A stretch of DNA of 64,000 bases from Mangrovimicrobium sediminis (GTDB taxonomy: Bacteria; Pseudomonadota; Gammaproteobacteria; Pseudomonadales; Halieaceae): positions 114,245 to 178,244 of the forward strand of contig NZ_SRLE01000013.1 in NCBI RefSeq assembly GCF_004745945.1. The letters are read 5' to 3'. The notes below the pieces were generated by a model. It ran no database searches, was not told the DNA's origin, and saw only the letters and a program-made list of their open reading frames with translations. Positions 10,731 through 20,084 of this stretch are shown here, piece after piece. Both the position numbers and the translations under genes were made by a program. Position 1 is the stretch's first letter; every line of letters starts with the position of its first letter.

Positions 10731-13700
10731 ATGAACACTGTAATCAGGAAGCTGCTTTTCACCCTCTGTAGCGTGGCATGCACGGCGTCGTTGCGCGCGG
10801 AGGACATCGACCTGTTTCTCGGCGCGCCACCGGTGGAAGCCGGAGTGCCCAATGTGTTGTTCATCATCGACAACACCTCAAACTGGCGGCAGCCGTTTGA
10901 CGATGAAATGGACGCGCTTGTCGATGTGTTTGAAGCGCTGCCCGTCGGCTCCGTCAACGTCGGCATCATGCTGAACAGCAAGGTCAATTCGGTTGTTCGC
11001 AACGTCAAGGGTGGCTATGTGCGCGCGGCGATCAGGCTGATCGACGAGGACGCAAAGGACGACTACCGATTGATGCTGCTGGGCAACCAGGATGACGGCG
11101 GGTCTATCCGTGGCTTCCAGAGCAATGTTCACGACGGCGCCGGTGGCCAGGCCTCGGTGGTCATGGCGGAAGCCTGGCAGTATTTCTCCGGTGGCGAACC
11201 GTTCGCCGGCAACCACGAGGAGGCGGATTATCGGGGCAACACCTACATGTACAACGGGGGAAATGCCGTGAAGTGCTGCGCTGAATCTCACGACGTGTGG
11301 GGCAGGCCGGGTAACGCGCTGGATAGCTTGCGCGCCAGCGCTTACAACAGTCCGGTAGATCCAAACGATTCCTGCGCCGGCAATTATATTATTTACATCG
11401 GCAACGGTCCCAACCAGAGTTCGGCGAGTTCCGAACGCAACGCGGACCAACTACTGCTCGCCGCGGACTGGCCCTACAGCGCTACCGGCGGCATATCGGG
11501 AAGCGGGGTCATCGGCTCCGGGGGCGGGGGAGCGCAGTGGGTCGACCTGGCGCCTGAAGTCACCGTGGTCGATGGTCCCGGCCAGTACCTGGCCGACGAA
11601 TGGGCCGCGTTCATGCGGCACAGCCGCTACGGCATTTCCACCTACACCATCGATATCAACGCGACAACCAGCGGCCAGGGTCCTGCCTGGTCGGATACCA
11701 TGCGCAATATGGCGCACCACGGTGGTGGCGAGTATGTCGACATCGACGGTGACTACGACAACATCGTGAAGGCCGTGACCGATATACTCAGCGCCATCAT
11801 CGCCCAGAACTCGGTGTTTGCGTCGGTCGCGCTGCCGGCCAGCGCAAACGCGCAGAGTACGTTTCTCAACCAGGTGTATATCGGCCAGTTTCGTCCGGAT
11901 GAGGGGCGGGGCCCACGCTGGTTTGGCAACCTCAAGCAGTACAAGCTCGGCCTGGACGCCGACGACGTGCTGCGCCTGCTCGACGCCAACGATGTTCCCG
12001 CATTGTATTCATCGTCCACCGGGGACACCGAGGGCCTGTTCAAGGAATGTGTCAGCAGTTTCTGGACACCCGCTCTCGAGGACGATTACTGGGATTTCCT
12101 CGACCCGGAAGATCAGCGCGGCAGTTGTATCAGCGCCGCGGACCCCGGTTCCTCGAACACGCCCGACGGTCCGCACGTAGAGAAGGGCGGTCAGGCCTAT
12201 GTGTTGCGCAGCGATGTGCTGACCCCGACGTCGCCCGCCTTGCGCAAGGTATTTACCTGTACCCCGGCCAGCGGTAGTTCGGGCTGTTCGGGTCTGACCG
12301 ACTTCAACGTGTTGAACTCCGATGTCCAGTTCCCGGGTATTACCGATGCCAATGAGCGTATCGATCGAATCCGCTGGGCGCGCGGCTACGATGTACAGGA
12401 TGAGAACGGGGTAAACGGCCAGTTGGATTTCCGCCCTTCGGTCCACGGCGACGTGATTCATTCGCAGCCGGTGGCTGTGGACTTCGCCCGCGGCACCGGT
12501 ACTCCCGAGGTGGTTGTGTTCTACGGGGCGAACGACGGGTCCTTGCGTGCCATCAACGGGAGCCGTACGGATACGCTCTCAGGCATCGATGCAGGCGGGG
12601 AATTCTGGGCGTTCATACCGCCGGAGTTCTACGACGACATCAACCATGTCTTCGACCCCAACAGCGTCACGATCAGGTTCCCCGCTACTGCTGCGACCGC
12701 TCCGGCTGCGGGTGTGGCGAAGTCGTATGGTCCTGACGGTCCTATCACCGCGTGGCTCGACCCCAATTCGCCGGCGGTCAACCTCTATGTCGGTATGCGG
12801 CGCGGCGGACGCACGCTCTACGCCTTTGATGTCAGCGACACTACAAGCAATCCGCCCACCGACCCTGTGCTGAAGTGGCGCAAGGGCTGTCCCAACCTGG
12901 ACAACGACACCGACTGCACTACGGGCTGGGCAAACATCGGCCAGACCTGGTCACAGGCGAGCGTTACGCCCCGTGCGGGCGGGGGGCCGGTCATCCTGAT
13001 GGGTGGCGGTTACGACGCCTGCGAGGACTACGACAACGACGTGGACCAGAACAACAACTGCGCCGGCAGCGACAAGGGCAACTCGATCTACGTGCTGGAT
13101 GCCGATACCGGCGCCATCCTCAAGGAGTTCGGCACAGACCGCGCCGTCCCCGGGCGGGTGACTGTAGTGCCGCTGTCCGAGGGCGACCGGGACATCGCCT
13201 TTGCCTACGCGGCGGATACCGGTGGTAATCTCTACCGGATATCCGGTGTCAATGCCGAATCCGAGATCGGCAGTTCGGCCCCCGTTGACTGGACCATCAC
13301 CAAAATCGCCAGCTTCGGCTGTGGCGGGACGGCCACCGCCACCTGCAGTGCCGCACGCAAGTTCCTGTTCGGTCCGGATGTGGTGCGGGTGCCGGATCGC
13401 AACTACGAGTACCAGCTCCTGCTCGGCTCGGGCGATCGGGAGAAACCCCTGTATGACTACGGTGGGGCGGCCGCTGTGCAGAACTACTTTGTCAGTTTTG
13501 TCGACAAGCCCAAGGTGCCCGCCTGGCTGATCGATCCCTCGCCGTCAGTGTGTGGCGCCGATGAGATGTGCCTGGACCGCCTGTCTGGCGTGAGTCCCTC
13601 CGGGCCGCTGGATCCCAACGCCCCGGTTAACCCGGAGGGTTGGAAATACCAGCTGGCGGCGGGCGAGCAGGTGGTTTCGGGTGCCCTGACGGTGGCGGAC

Positions 13701-14003
13701 GTGGTGAATTTCAGCACCCATGTGCCGCAGCTCTACACACCGGGCGATTGCGACGCCGGGCTGGGCACCGCCTCTACCTACAACCTGAAATACAGCAGTG
13801 GCGAGGGCGAGCAGAACGTGATCGTCGGCGGCGGCCTAGTGCCGACTCCGGTGGCCGGCAACGTGATCCTCGACGATGGTACAGTAGTGCCGTTCTGTAT
13901 CAGCTGCGGGGGTGAGGCCTCGCCCATCGGCGCGGCTGAAGCGAGTGCAGCAGCCAGTTGGCTGCAGGCAAAAAACCGCATCTACTGGAAGATCCTGAAG
14001 TAG
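10731..14003 (+). CDS. pilY1: Type IV pilus tip adhesin PilY1/PilC
   Basis: Secreted pilus-tip protein for adhesion, surface sensing and control of pilus retraction. The 1090-residue product begins with a Sec signal peptide (to about residue 23). A von Willebrand A-like N-terminal half follows (NVLFIIDNTSNW), whose metal site reads DxTxN and not the usual DxSxS. The C-terminal third is the PilY1 beta-propeller, with GANDGSLRAI and SVTPRAGGGPVILMGGG. An Asp/Asn-rich loop (DYDNDVDQNNN) near residue 770 resembles the calcium-binding loop. Its stop TAG overlaps the GTG start of the next pilin gene by one base. Confidence 0.92.
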   Translation: MNTVIRKLLFTLCSVACTASLRAEDIDLFLGAPPVEAGVPNVLFIIDNTSNWRQPFDDEMDALVDVFEALPVGSVNVGIMLNSKVNSVVRNVKGGYVRAAIRLIDEDAKDDYRLMLLGNQDDGGSIRGFQSNVHDGAGGQASVVMAEAWQYFSGGEPFAGNHEEADYRGNTYMYNGGNAVKCCAESHDVWGRPGNALDSLRASAYNSPVDPNDSCAGNYIIYIGNGPNQSSASSERNADQLLLAADWPYSATGGISGSGVIGSGGGGAQWVDLAPEVTVVDGPGQYLADEWAAFMRHSRYGISTYTIDINATTSGQGPAWSDTMRNMAHHGGGEYVDIDGDYDNIVKAVTDILSAIIAQNSVFASVALPASANAQSTFLNQVYIGQFRPDEGRGPRWFGNLKQYKLGLDADDVLRLLDANDVPALYSSSTGDTEGLFKECVSSFWTPALEDDYWDFLDPEDQRGSCISAADPGSSNTPDGPHVEKGGQAYVLRSDVLTPTSPALRKVFTCTPASGSSGCSGLTDFNVLNSDVQFPGITDANERIDRIRWARGYDVQDENGVNGQLDFRPSVHGDVIHSQPVAVDFARGTGTPEVVVFYGANDGSLRAINGSRTDTLSGIDAGGEFWAFIPPEFYDDINHVFDPNSVTIRFPATAATAPAAGVAKSYGPDGPITAWLDPNSPAVNLYVGMRRGGRTLYAFDVSDTTSNPPTDPVLKWRKGCPNLDNDTDCTTGWANIGQTWSQASVTPRAGGGPVILMGGGYDACEDYDNDVDQNNNCAGSDKGNSIYVLDADTGAILKEFGTDRAVPGRVTVVPLSEGDRDIAFAYAADTGGNLYRISGVNAESEIGSSAPVDWTITKIASFGCGGTATATCSAARKFLFGPDVVRVPDRNYEYQLLLGSGDREKPLYDYGGAAAVQNYFVSFVDKPKVPAWLIDPSPSVCGADEMCLDRLSGVSPSGPLDPNAPVNPEGWKYQLAAGEQVVSGALTVADVVNFSTHVPQLYTPGDCDAGLGTASTYNLKYSSGEGEQNVIVGGGLVPTPVAGNVILDDGTVVPFCISCGGEASPIGAAEASAAASWLQAKNRIYWKILK

Positions 14004-14575
14004 TGGGCCAGGTCAGCGGGCGAGCAGAACAGGGACAGTGCCGTCGCCGACGTCGCATCGGCGGCTTCACCTTGGTGGAACTGATGGTTGTGCTGGTGAT
14101 CCTCGGTGTGGTGCTGGCGGTGGCTATTCCCGGTTTCTCCACGCTGGGGGTGGTAACCCGGCTGAAGTCCGCCGCCAACGAGTTTGTCACCAGCGTCTAT
14201 CTCGCACGCGGCGAGGCAATAAAGCGCAACGCGCCGGTACGCCTGTGTGTCGCCAACAACCTCGGCTCAGGTTGTGCCGGCGCCGGCGCCTGGGACAACG
14301 GCTGGCTTGTCATCGACCCCAATGACGTGGTGATCCAGTACCGCGAGCCCTTCCCCGACAGCCTGGTGTTTACCAACCTGAGCAGTGTGCATACCCTGCG
14401 CTTCGACCCTTCCGGGGCCGAGGTCACATCGGTGACTCCCAGTGGTTCAGCCGTGATGACGTCAAAGATGAAGATCTGCCAGAGCAAGCCGCTGGGGCAC
14501 CAGGAGCGGGAGATCACGCTCACTGCAGCGGGGCGTACGAGCGTGAAGACCACCACGCAGGGCGCGTGTCCTTAG
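14003..14575 (+). CDS. FimT/FimU-type pseudopilin (GspH family)
   Basis: Type IV pilus minor pilin of the GspH/FimT family, about 190 residues. The prepilin signal is RRRRRIGG/FTLVELMVVLVIL with Glu5. The GspH-type region reads LKSAANEFVTSVYLARGEAIKRNAPV, and the C-terminal Cys pair is CVANNLGSGC. Frame extension upstream to 13958 overlaps pilY1. GTG 14003 overlaps the pilY1 stop as TAGTG and is the likely coupled start. FimT or FimU could equally be the name. Confidence 0.85.
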   Translation: MGQVSGRAEQGQCRRRRRIGGFTLVELMVVLVILGVVLAVAIPGFSTLGVVTRLKSAANEFVTSVYLARGEAIKRNAPVRLCVANNLGSGCAGAGAWDNGWLVIDPNDVVIQYREPFPDSLVFTNLSSVHTLRFDPSGAEVTSVTPSGSAVMTSKMKICQSKPLGHQEREITLTAAGRTSVKTTTQGACP

Positions 14576-14579
14576 CATC

Positions 14580-14620
14580 GGACAAGATTGGTGCCGGACA
14601 AGATTAGTGCCGGACAAGAG
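14580..14620 (+). repeat. 16-bp tandem repeat, 2.5 units
   Basis: Units at 14581-14596 and 14597-14612, GACAAGATT(G/A)GTGCCG, differ at one base and a partial third unit follows. They lie in the 128-bp gap after the pilin operon. No function is evident. Confidence 0.8.
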
Positions 14621-14703
14621 TTGCTGGGTCCCGGGCAAGAGCTACCGGCGAAAGTATGCCGCGCTTGGCGCCGGCGCCCGGGCGAGGACGGCGTGCGTCG
14701 GGC

Positions 14704-15168
14704 TCAGGGGCAGTAGACGCTGACTTCAGCCTCGGCTTTGGCCCGTTCGACGAGAATTTCCTCGTCGGTCAGGAAGCGCTTGTCGCCATTGGTGTCGCGG
14801 ATCTCCACCCTGGCTCCGCTGGTGAGCGCGTCCAGGTTGGTCTGCGCGCGGGTGCACAACTCGGGGTTTTTCTTGCTGCGACTGGCCGCGGCCTCGTCCA
14901 CGCTGGTGAATTCGTTGCCGACGCGCGGCTTGACCTCGGCGGGTACCGCGCCTTCATCGGCATCCACCACGCGCTTGAGGGTGGAGCCGGTGCGGCTCAC
15001 TTCGTAATCGATGCCGGGCGGTGGCGGGCGGTCGCTGTGCACCTCGTTGCCGCGCTCGTTGATCCAGCGATAGTAAACTTCTTCGCCGTGGGCCAGCGGC
15101 ACCAGCGCGCTGCACGCGTACAGTGCGGCGGCGCCCAGGACCAGGTGCCATTTAGCTGATACCATCAT
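14704..15168 (-). CDS. DUF4124 domain envelope protein (paralog A)
   Basis: Small exported protein of unknown function (154 residues). ATG 15168 is chosen because GAGGA lies 5 nt upstream and it starts a signal peptide (MMVSAKWH to AHGEE). The DUF4124 core follows: VYYRWINERGNEVHSDRPPPP. The C-terminal half has two Cys (LCTRAQ and VYC at the end) and a charged helix. It is paralogous to the next gene, sharing the Cys positions and the ending E-x-x-x-x-R-x-x-A...C. The two form a same-strand pair 50 bp apart. Confidence 0.72.
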   Translation of the reverse strand: MMVSAKWHLVLGAAALYACSALVPLAHGEEVYYRWINERGNEVHSDRPPPPGIDYEVSRTGSTLKRVVDADEGAVPAEVKPRVGNEFTSVDEAAASRSKKNPELCTRAQTNLDALTSGARVEIRDTNGDKRFLTDEEILVERAKAEAEVSVYCP

Positions 15169-15218
15169 AGTTCCTCGAGATTGTTCGTCGCGTGGCCGCT
15201 GGCTTGCCCCGGCGGTGG

Positions 15219-15677
15219 TCACTCGCAATGGGCCTCGATCACGTCGAGTGCCTGTTGACGCTGCTGTGCGCGCTCCTCGTCCGTGATGTAGCGCATCTCG
15301 CCATCGTCGCCCTTGACGCGTATCCGCGCCGCCGTGTCGATGACCTCCAGGTTGGCCCTGGCGGCCTTGCAGTACTCGGGGTTCTTCTCGTGGATGGCGC
15401 TCTTGGAGGAGGCCGCTGCCGACTTGCGTGATGCGGTCCCGCTGTCGACCGACACGCTGCTCTCCGCCTTGTCGGCCTTCTCCGCTTCAACGTTGTGAAC
15501 CAGGTTGGAGCGCGTGGAAATGGTCTCGAACTCCTCGCCGCCGGGCGGCGGACGGTCGCTGACCACCAGGTTGCCGTTGGCGTCTTTCCAGCGATACAGG
15601 TTGCCGGCAGCCAGTGCCTGGACGCCGGCGACACAAAGCACCGCTACCAACACTGTCCTTGCCATTGCTGAGTTCAC
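15219..15677 (-). CDS. DUF4124 domain envelope protein (paralog B)
   Basis: Exported protein of unknown function, 152 residues. The signal peptide covers about residues 1-24 (MARTVLVAVLCVAGVQALAA). The DUF4124 core is LYRWKDANGNLVVSDRPPPG, followed by a Ser/Ala/Lys-rich linker (about 75-95) and a C-terminal segment with Cys at YCKAAR and at the penultimate residue. ATG 15665 (MARTV) is an alternative start. It is the upstream gene of the pair and its promoter probably lies in 15680-15790. Confidence 0.72.
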   Translation of the reverse strand: MNSAMARTVLVAVLCVAGVQALAAGNLYRWKDANGNLVVSDRPPPGGEEFETISTRSNLVHNVEAEKADKAESSVSVDSGTASRKSAAASSKSAIHEKNPEYCKAARANLEVIDTAARIRVKGDDGEMRYITDEERAQQRQQALDVIEAHCE

Positions 15678-16176
15678 GCTATAAACCCCTAATTTTTATA
15701 GGAATCCCGAGTATATGCGGATTGCCAGGGGGAGCAAACCAGAAGCTGTCGAAAAGTGGTGATAGGTCACGTTTCCGCAATGCCCCCGGTTGACTTTCCC
15801 GCCGTCGGGGCCTAGATTGCGCGGGTCTTGCAAGTGGCAACGGCTAACGTCGAGTACCCTCGGCCGCTGGCCCACTGTGCTGATCCGATTATTCGGTACA
15901 GCTGCCTGTGAGTCCCGTAGTCAACCGGCACCGCATCGGTACGGTTGATGGCCAGACACTGCGCTACCCCGCAGGGCGACCGATACACGGGTTCGTGATC
16001 GATAATCCCTGGAGGAGTGTCCCTTCCGGGACAGGTCGCGACGTGTGCAGGTCGACAAGGGGGTGGCGTGGCCAGTCGGGTACCGGTTCCAGGTATCCGT
16101 TCTCGCTTCGTCCACACAACGACTGAAATATGCCGGCGAGGGTTACGCGCTGCGCATTTTCGACAGGAGTATTGCT
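15678..16176. other. Intergenic region before ilvI
   Basis: About 500 bp without a credible gene between the divergent DUF4124 gene and ilvI. It contains one good sigma-70 promoter candidate (15790-15818). A small hairpin, GTCCC-TTCC-GGGAC, lies near 16019-16032. I see no leader peptide rich in Leu, Val or Ile codons and no T-box or other riboswitch. Confidence 0.6.
15790..15818 (+). promoter_or_regulatory. Sigma-70 promoter candidate for ilvIH
   Basis: TTGACT (15790-15795), a 17-nt spacer, then TAGATT (15813-15818). The -35 box matches 5 of 6 and the -10 box 4 of 6. It would leave a leader of about 350 nt before the ilvI GTG. Confidence 0.5.
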
Positions 16177-17922
16177 GTGGATCTTTTATCCGGCGGTGAA
16201 ATGATTGCCCGCGCCCTGGAAGACGAGGGCGTTGATTATATTTTCGGTTACCCAGGCGGCGCTGTACTGCACATCTACGATGCGCTGTTCAAGGACTGCA
16301 AGGTGCCGCACATCCTGGTGCGCCACGAGCAGGCGGCCACCCACGCGGCGGATGCCTACGCCCGCGCCACCGGCAAGCCCGGCGTGGTGCTGGTGACCTC
16401 CGGCCCCGGCGCGACCAACGCGATTACCGGCATCGCCACCGCCTACATGGATTCCATTCCCATGGTCGTGCTCTCCGGCCAGGTCATGAGCCACCTGATC
16501 GGCCAGGATGCGTTCCAGGAGACCGACATGGTCGGCATCTCCCGTCCCGTGGTGAAGCACAGCTTCATGATCAAGAGCGCGGAGGAAATTCCCGCGACCA
16601 TTAAGAAAGCGTTTTACATCGCCGCCACCGGCCGCCCCGGCCCGGTGGTCATCGATATTCCCAAGGACTGCACGCGCCCGGACGAAAAGTTCGAGTACCA
16701 CTACCCGGACGCGGTGAAGATGCGCTCCTACTCACCCGCCCAGCGCGGCCACACCGGGCAGATCAAGAAGGCGGCACGCCTGCTGCTGGGCGCCAAGCGC
16801 CCGGTGATCTACGCCGGCGGCGGCGTGGTGCAGGGCGAGGGCAGCGAACTGCTCACCCAACTGGCGCGCACGCTCAACTACCCGGTGACCAACACCCTGA
16901 TGGGACTCGGCGCCTTCCCCGGTACCGACCGCCAGTTCCTCGGTATGCTCGGCATGCACGGCTTCTACGAAGCCAACATGGCCATGCACCATTCGGACGT
17001 GATTCTCGCGGTCGGTGCACGTTTCGACGACCGGGTGACCAACACCGTGTCCAAGTTCTGCCCCGGGGCCAAGATCATTCACGTCGATGTCGATCCGGCC
17101 TCCATCTCCAAGACCGTACAGGCGGACATTCCCATCGTCGGCCCGGTGGACTCGGTGCTCACCGAATTGCTGGCGCAGCTCGATGACCTGCGCGACAAGG
17201 ACGCGGGCCTGCCCGACGCCATGGCGCTGGAGCGCTGGTGGACGCAGATCGACGAATGGCGCGGCGCCCACGGCCTGCTCACCGGCCGTCGCTACGGCCA
17301 GAGTGAGCAGATCATGCCGCAGCAGGTGATCGAGAGCCTGTACCGCGCCACCGGTGGCAACGCCTACGTGACTTCGGACGTTGGCCAGCACCAGATGTTT
17401 GCCGCCCAGTACTACCGCTTCGACCAGCCGCGCCGCTGGATCAATTCCGGGGGCCTCGGCACCATGGGCTTCGGCCTGCCCGCGGCGATCGGCGTCAAGC
17501 TCGCGTTCCCGGATGCCGACGTGGCCTGCGTCACCGGCGAGGGCAGTATCCAGATGAACATCCAGGAGCTGTCCACCTGCAAGCAGTACGACACCCCGGT
17601 GAAAATCATCAACCTGCGCAACAACTACCTCGGCATGGTCAAGCAGTGGCAGGACATGCAGTACGAGGGACGCTATTCCGGCAGCACCTACGAGGACTCC
17701 CTGCCGGACTTCGTCAAGCTGATGGAGGCCTACGGCCACGTCGGCATGCAGGTGACGAAACTGGAAGATCTCGACGCGGCGATGGACGAGGCGTTCGCGC
17801 TGAAGGACCGCACCGTATTTCTCGATGTCCTGGTCGATCGCAGGGAGCACGTGTACCCGATGCACATTGCCCCCAACGGCTCCATGAAGGACATGTGGCT
17901 GAGCAAGAACGAGAGGACCTGA
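16177..17922 (+). CDS. ilvI: Acetolactate synthase large subunit
   Basis: Catalytic ThDP/FAD/Mg enzyme that condenses pyruvate with pyruvate or 2-oxobutyrate in valine, leucine and isoleucine synthesis. GTG 16177 is chosen: AGGAG lies 7-8 nt upstream, and the product ([19 protein letters not shown]) then starts like homologs with 581 residues. The open frame to 16045 is unsupported. N-terminal segments include [14 protein letters not shown] and [18 protein letters not shown] with the catalytic Glu. The ThDP motif is [10 protein letters not shown], where GEGS replaces the commoner GDGS, as also seen in pseudomonads. ilvH follows after 2 bp. Confidence 0.95.
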   Translation: MDLLSGGEMIARALEDEGVDYIFGYPGGAVLHIYDALFKDCKVPHILVRHEQAATHAADAYARATGKPGVVLVTSGPGATNAITGIATAYMDSIPMVVLSGQVMSHLIGQDAFQETDMVGISRPVVKHSFMIKSAEEIPATIKKAFYIAATGRPGPVVIDIPKDCTRPDEKFEYHYPDAVKMRSYSPAQRGHTGQIKKAARLLLGAKRPVIYAGGGVVQGEGSELLTQLARTLNYPVTNTLMGLGAFPGTDRQFLGMLGMHGFYEANMAMHHSDVILAVGARFDDRVTNTVSKFCPGAKIIHVDVDPASISKTVQADIPIVGPVDSVLTELLAQLDDLRDKDAGLPDAMALERWWTQIDEWRGAHGLLTGRRYGQSEQIMPQQVIESLYRATGGNAYVTSDVGQHQMFAAQYYRFDQPRRWINSGGLGTMGFGLPAAIGVKLAFPDADVACVTGEGSIQMNIQELSTCKQYDTPVKIINLRNNYLGMVKQWQDMQYEGRYSGSTYEDSLPDFVKLMEAYGHVGMQVTKLEDLDAAMDEAFALKDRTVFLDVLVDRREHVYPMHIAPNGSMKDMWLSKNERT

Positions 17923-17924
17923 GC

Positions 17925-18416
17925 ATGCGCCGGATTATTTCTATCCTGCTGGAAAACGAGCCGGGCGCGCTGTCCCGGGTGGTCGGCCTGTTCTCCCAGC
18001 GCGGCTACAACATCGAGACCCTGAACGTGGCGCCCACCGACGACCCGACCCTGTCGCGGCTGACGCTGACCACCAAGGGCGACGACCTGCATATCGAGCA
18101 GATCACCAAGCAGCTGAACAAGCTGGTGGACGTGGTCAAGCTGGTGGATCTCACCGACGGCGCGCACATCGAGCGCGACCTGATGCTGATCAAGGTGCGT
18201 GCGGTGGGTGCCGCCCGTGACGAGGTCAAGCGCACCACGGATATCTTCCGCGGGCAGATCGTCGACGTGGGCCCGACCGTGTTCACCATCCAGCTGGTGG
18301 GCACCTCGGACAAGCTCGATGCCTTTGTTGCGGCGATGACCGACGTGGACATCCTCGAGGTCGTGCGCTCCGGCGTAGCCGGCATCTCCCGCGGCGAGAA
18401 AGTCCTCAGCCTGTAG
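17925..18416 (+). CDS. ilvH: Acetolactate synthase regulatory subunit
   Basis: Small subunit that activates the large subunit and gives valine feedback inhibition. The 163-residue length is standard. The N-terminal ACT domain begins RRIISILLENEPGALSRVVG and includes FSQRGYNIETLNV. The C-terminal ALS_ss_C domain covers about residues 80-155. ATG 17925 starts 2 bp after the ilvI stop with GAGAGGA upstream. The 3' end overlaps the convergent phosphopantetheinyl transferase gene by 11 bp. Confidence 0.96.
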   Translation: MRRIISILLENEPGALSRVVGLFSQRGYNIETLNVAPTDDPTLSRLTLTTKGDDLHIEQITKQLNKLVDVVKLVDLTDGAHIERDLMLIKVRAVGAARDEVKRTTDIFRGQIVDVGPTVFTIQLVGTSDKLDAFVAAMTDVDILEVVRSGVAGISRGEKVLSL

Positions 18417-19137
18417 GCGGCAAACCGTCGAGCAGTTCCAGCGGCTGCGATGCGGCCCGCAGCCCCGGCTCCGGCCAGGGCGCGGGTCCGCTCGCAGTGA
18501 GTTGCAGCAGCCTCAGGCGCAGCGCCTGTCCCGGCGCCAGCATCACGTTGAGCGCCAGGCGCAGGTCATCGCGCGGCCGCAGCAGGCAATAGGCGGAGGT
18601 GTCCGGCTCTTCACCCAGCCGGCTGATGCCGCCCTCGTCGCAACTGAATCCCACGCTTTCCAGCAGCGGCGGCAGCGCCAGGCCGCGGCACTTCACGTGT
18701 GCCTCCTTGAGCGTCCACAGGTCGTAGAACAGGGCTTCGCAGGCCGCCCCTGGCTGCGCCTGTTCCAGGGCCGCGATCTCCCCCGGGTGATAAAAGCGCC
18801 GCGCCAGGCGCAGGACATCCCGCGCCCGCTGCTTCTGCTCCAGGTCCACGCCCAGCGGTACGCCGGCGCTGACCGCGAAGGCCAGCCAGTCGCCGCTGTC
18901 ACTGAGATTGAACTCGAGCGGTACGGCCGGGTTGGCGATGACCGGTTTGCCCCAGGGGCCGCGCTCGAAGCGCCATGCCTGTGGCGGCAGCGCTGCGTAG
19001 CGACTGAGCAAATCGCGGCGCAGCTTGTCTGAGTCCTCCCGGGTATGCCGCGGGCAGAGCCAGACATGCACCTCGCCGGCTTCCAGCGCTGGGTAGCAGC
19101 TGGTGGCGGTGGCGGTGGGGGAGTCGTTGGCAGGCAT
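18406..19137 (-). CDS. 4'-phosphopantetheinyl transferase (Sfp/HetI type)
   Basis: Transfers 4'-phosphopantetheine from CoA to the Ser of carrier proteins. The protein (243 residues from ATG 19137) shows both superfamily motifs: GVDLE near residue 105 and WTLKEAHVKCRG near residue 150, supplying the Mg-binding acids and the catalytic Lys. The size is that of Sfp-type enzymes and about twice that of AcpS. Upstream in-frame starts to 19194 are possible but add no family sequence. The window encodes an unusual ACP at 38.2 kb, a plausible substrate, though this is inferred. Confidence 0.82.
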   Translation of the reverse strand: MPANDSPTATATSCYPALEAGEVHVWLCPRHTREDSDKLRRDLLSRYAALPPQAWRFERGPWGKPVIANPAVPLEFNLSDSGDWLAFAVSAGVPLGVDLEQKQRARDVLRLARRFYHPGEIAALEQAQPGAACEALFYDLWTLKEAHVKCRGLALPPLLESVGFSCDEGGISRLGEEPDTSAYCLLRPRDDLRLALNVMLAPGQALRLRLLQLTASGPAPWPEPGLRAASQPLELLDGLPPTG

Positions 19138-19235
19138 GGACGAGGTGCGGTAAAAGGGCACCCGGACACTAGGGCATGGCCGGGCAAAGTGCAACGTTCT
19201 GTGCTATTTTGGGCCCCGCTAAAGGATGCAACTAA

Positions 19236-20084
19236 TTGAAAACTATGGGATTGAAGCTCTGTGGTTCTGCGCTCGCCCGGTGGCTTGCCGGCGCGGCGTT
19301 AGCTTTTGTTTGCAGCGCCGGCGCCAGCGCGCAGGCGCTGCCCACGTGGCAGGAACTGGTCTTCGAACAAAGCCGCTACGGCTTCACTGCGCGCTCGTCG
19401 CTGGCCCTGCAGGCCGACCCGCAGCGCGAATGCACCTGGCTGTTGCACGTCGAGAGCTCGGTCGCCAGCAACCGGGAGCGGGTGGAGTTGACCCTGCGCG
19501 CGGATTCCGCCGCCCTGCTGGAGCGCCAGCGCTTCAGTGCCGGCCGCAACCAGCGCCTGAAACAGCACGTGTTCAGCGACGGGAAAATCCTGCGTGAACG
19601 CCGCGAACCGGGCGCCGACGCCGCCGCCAGGCCGGCGGACTGGCCCCTGAGCAGCGCCCGCGACATCGCCTACCCGGCGGCGCTGGCGTCCAGGGACGTG
19701 ACCGACAGCTACGCGCTGCTCCTGCTCGCCACACGCCTGGCCGCGGGTGAAAGCAGCACCGCCACGGTGCTCACCGATTTCAACTTTTACCAGGTGACGC
19801 TGCAGGCCACCCCCGGGCCGGAACTTGCGGTGGACTACAGCGAACAACCCGGCGGCGAGACCCGCCGCGGCAAGCGCGCCACCCTGGCGGTGGCCCTGCA
19901 GGTCTCCGCGCTGGGCGAGCCGGAAGAGGCGCGGGACTTCAGCCTGCTCGGCCTGGAGGACGAGATCATCATCTATGTGGATGCCGAAAACGGGCTGCCG
20001 CTGCGGCTCACCGGACAGGCCCCACGTGTTGGCAGCGCAGGTATCGACCTGCGCCAGGTGACCTCGCGGACGTCCGGACAGTGA
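19236..20084 (+). CDS. Secreted protein of unknown function
   Basis: Not recognised as a named family. A 282-residue protein with a clear Sec signal (about 1-33, ending GASAQA), then a beta-rich soluble domain without Cys pairs or catalytic motifs; it is likely periplasmic. TTG 19236 is preferred because AAAGGA lies 9 nt upstream; ATG 19245 is the alternative. It is the first gene of an operon in which its stop overlaps the lipid kinase start (GTGA at 20081-20084). That suggests a role in envelope lipid metabolism, such as binding or exporting the product. Confidence 0.75.
   Translation: MKTMGLKLCGSALARWLAGAALAFVCSAGASAQALPTWQELVFEQSRYGFTARSSLALQADPQRECTWLLHVESSVASNRERVELTLRADSAALLERQRFSAGRNQRLKQHVFSDGKILRERREPGADAAARPADWPLSSARDIAYPAALASRDVTDSYALLLLATRLAAGESSTATVLTDFNFYQVTLQATPGPELAVDYSEQPGGETRRGKRATLAVALQVSALGEPEEARDFSLLGLEDEIIIYVDAENGLPLRLTGQAPRVGSAGIDLRQVTSRTSGQ

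Noticed and set aside
15908..16176. Leader peptide or attenuator before ilvI
   Set aside because: Short frames here lack runs of Leu, Val or Ile codons and no terminator-antiterminator pair is visible.
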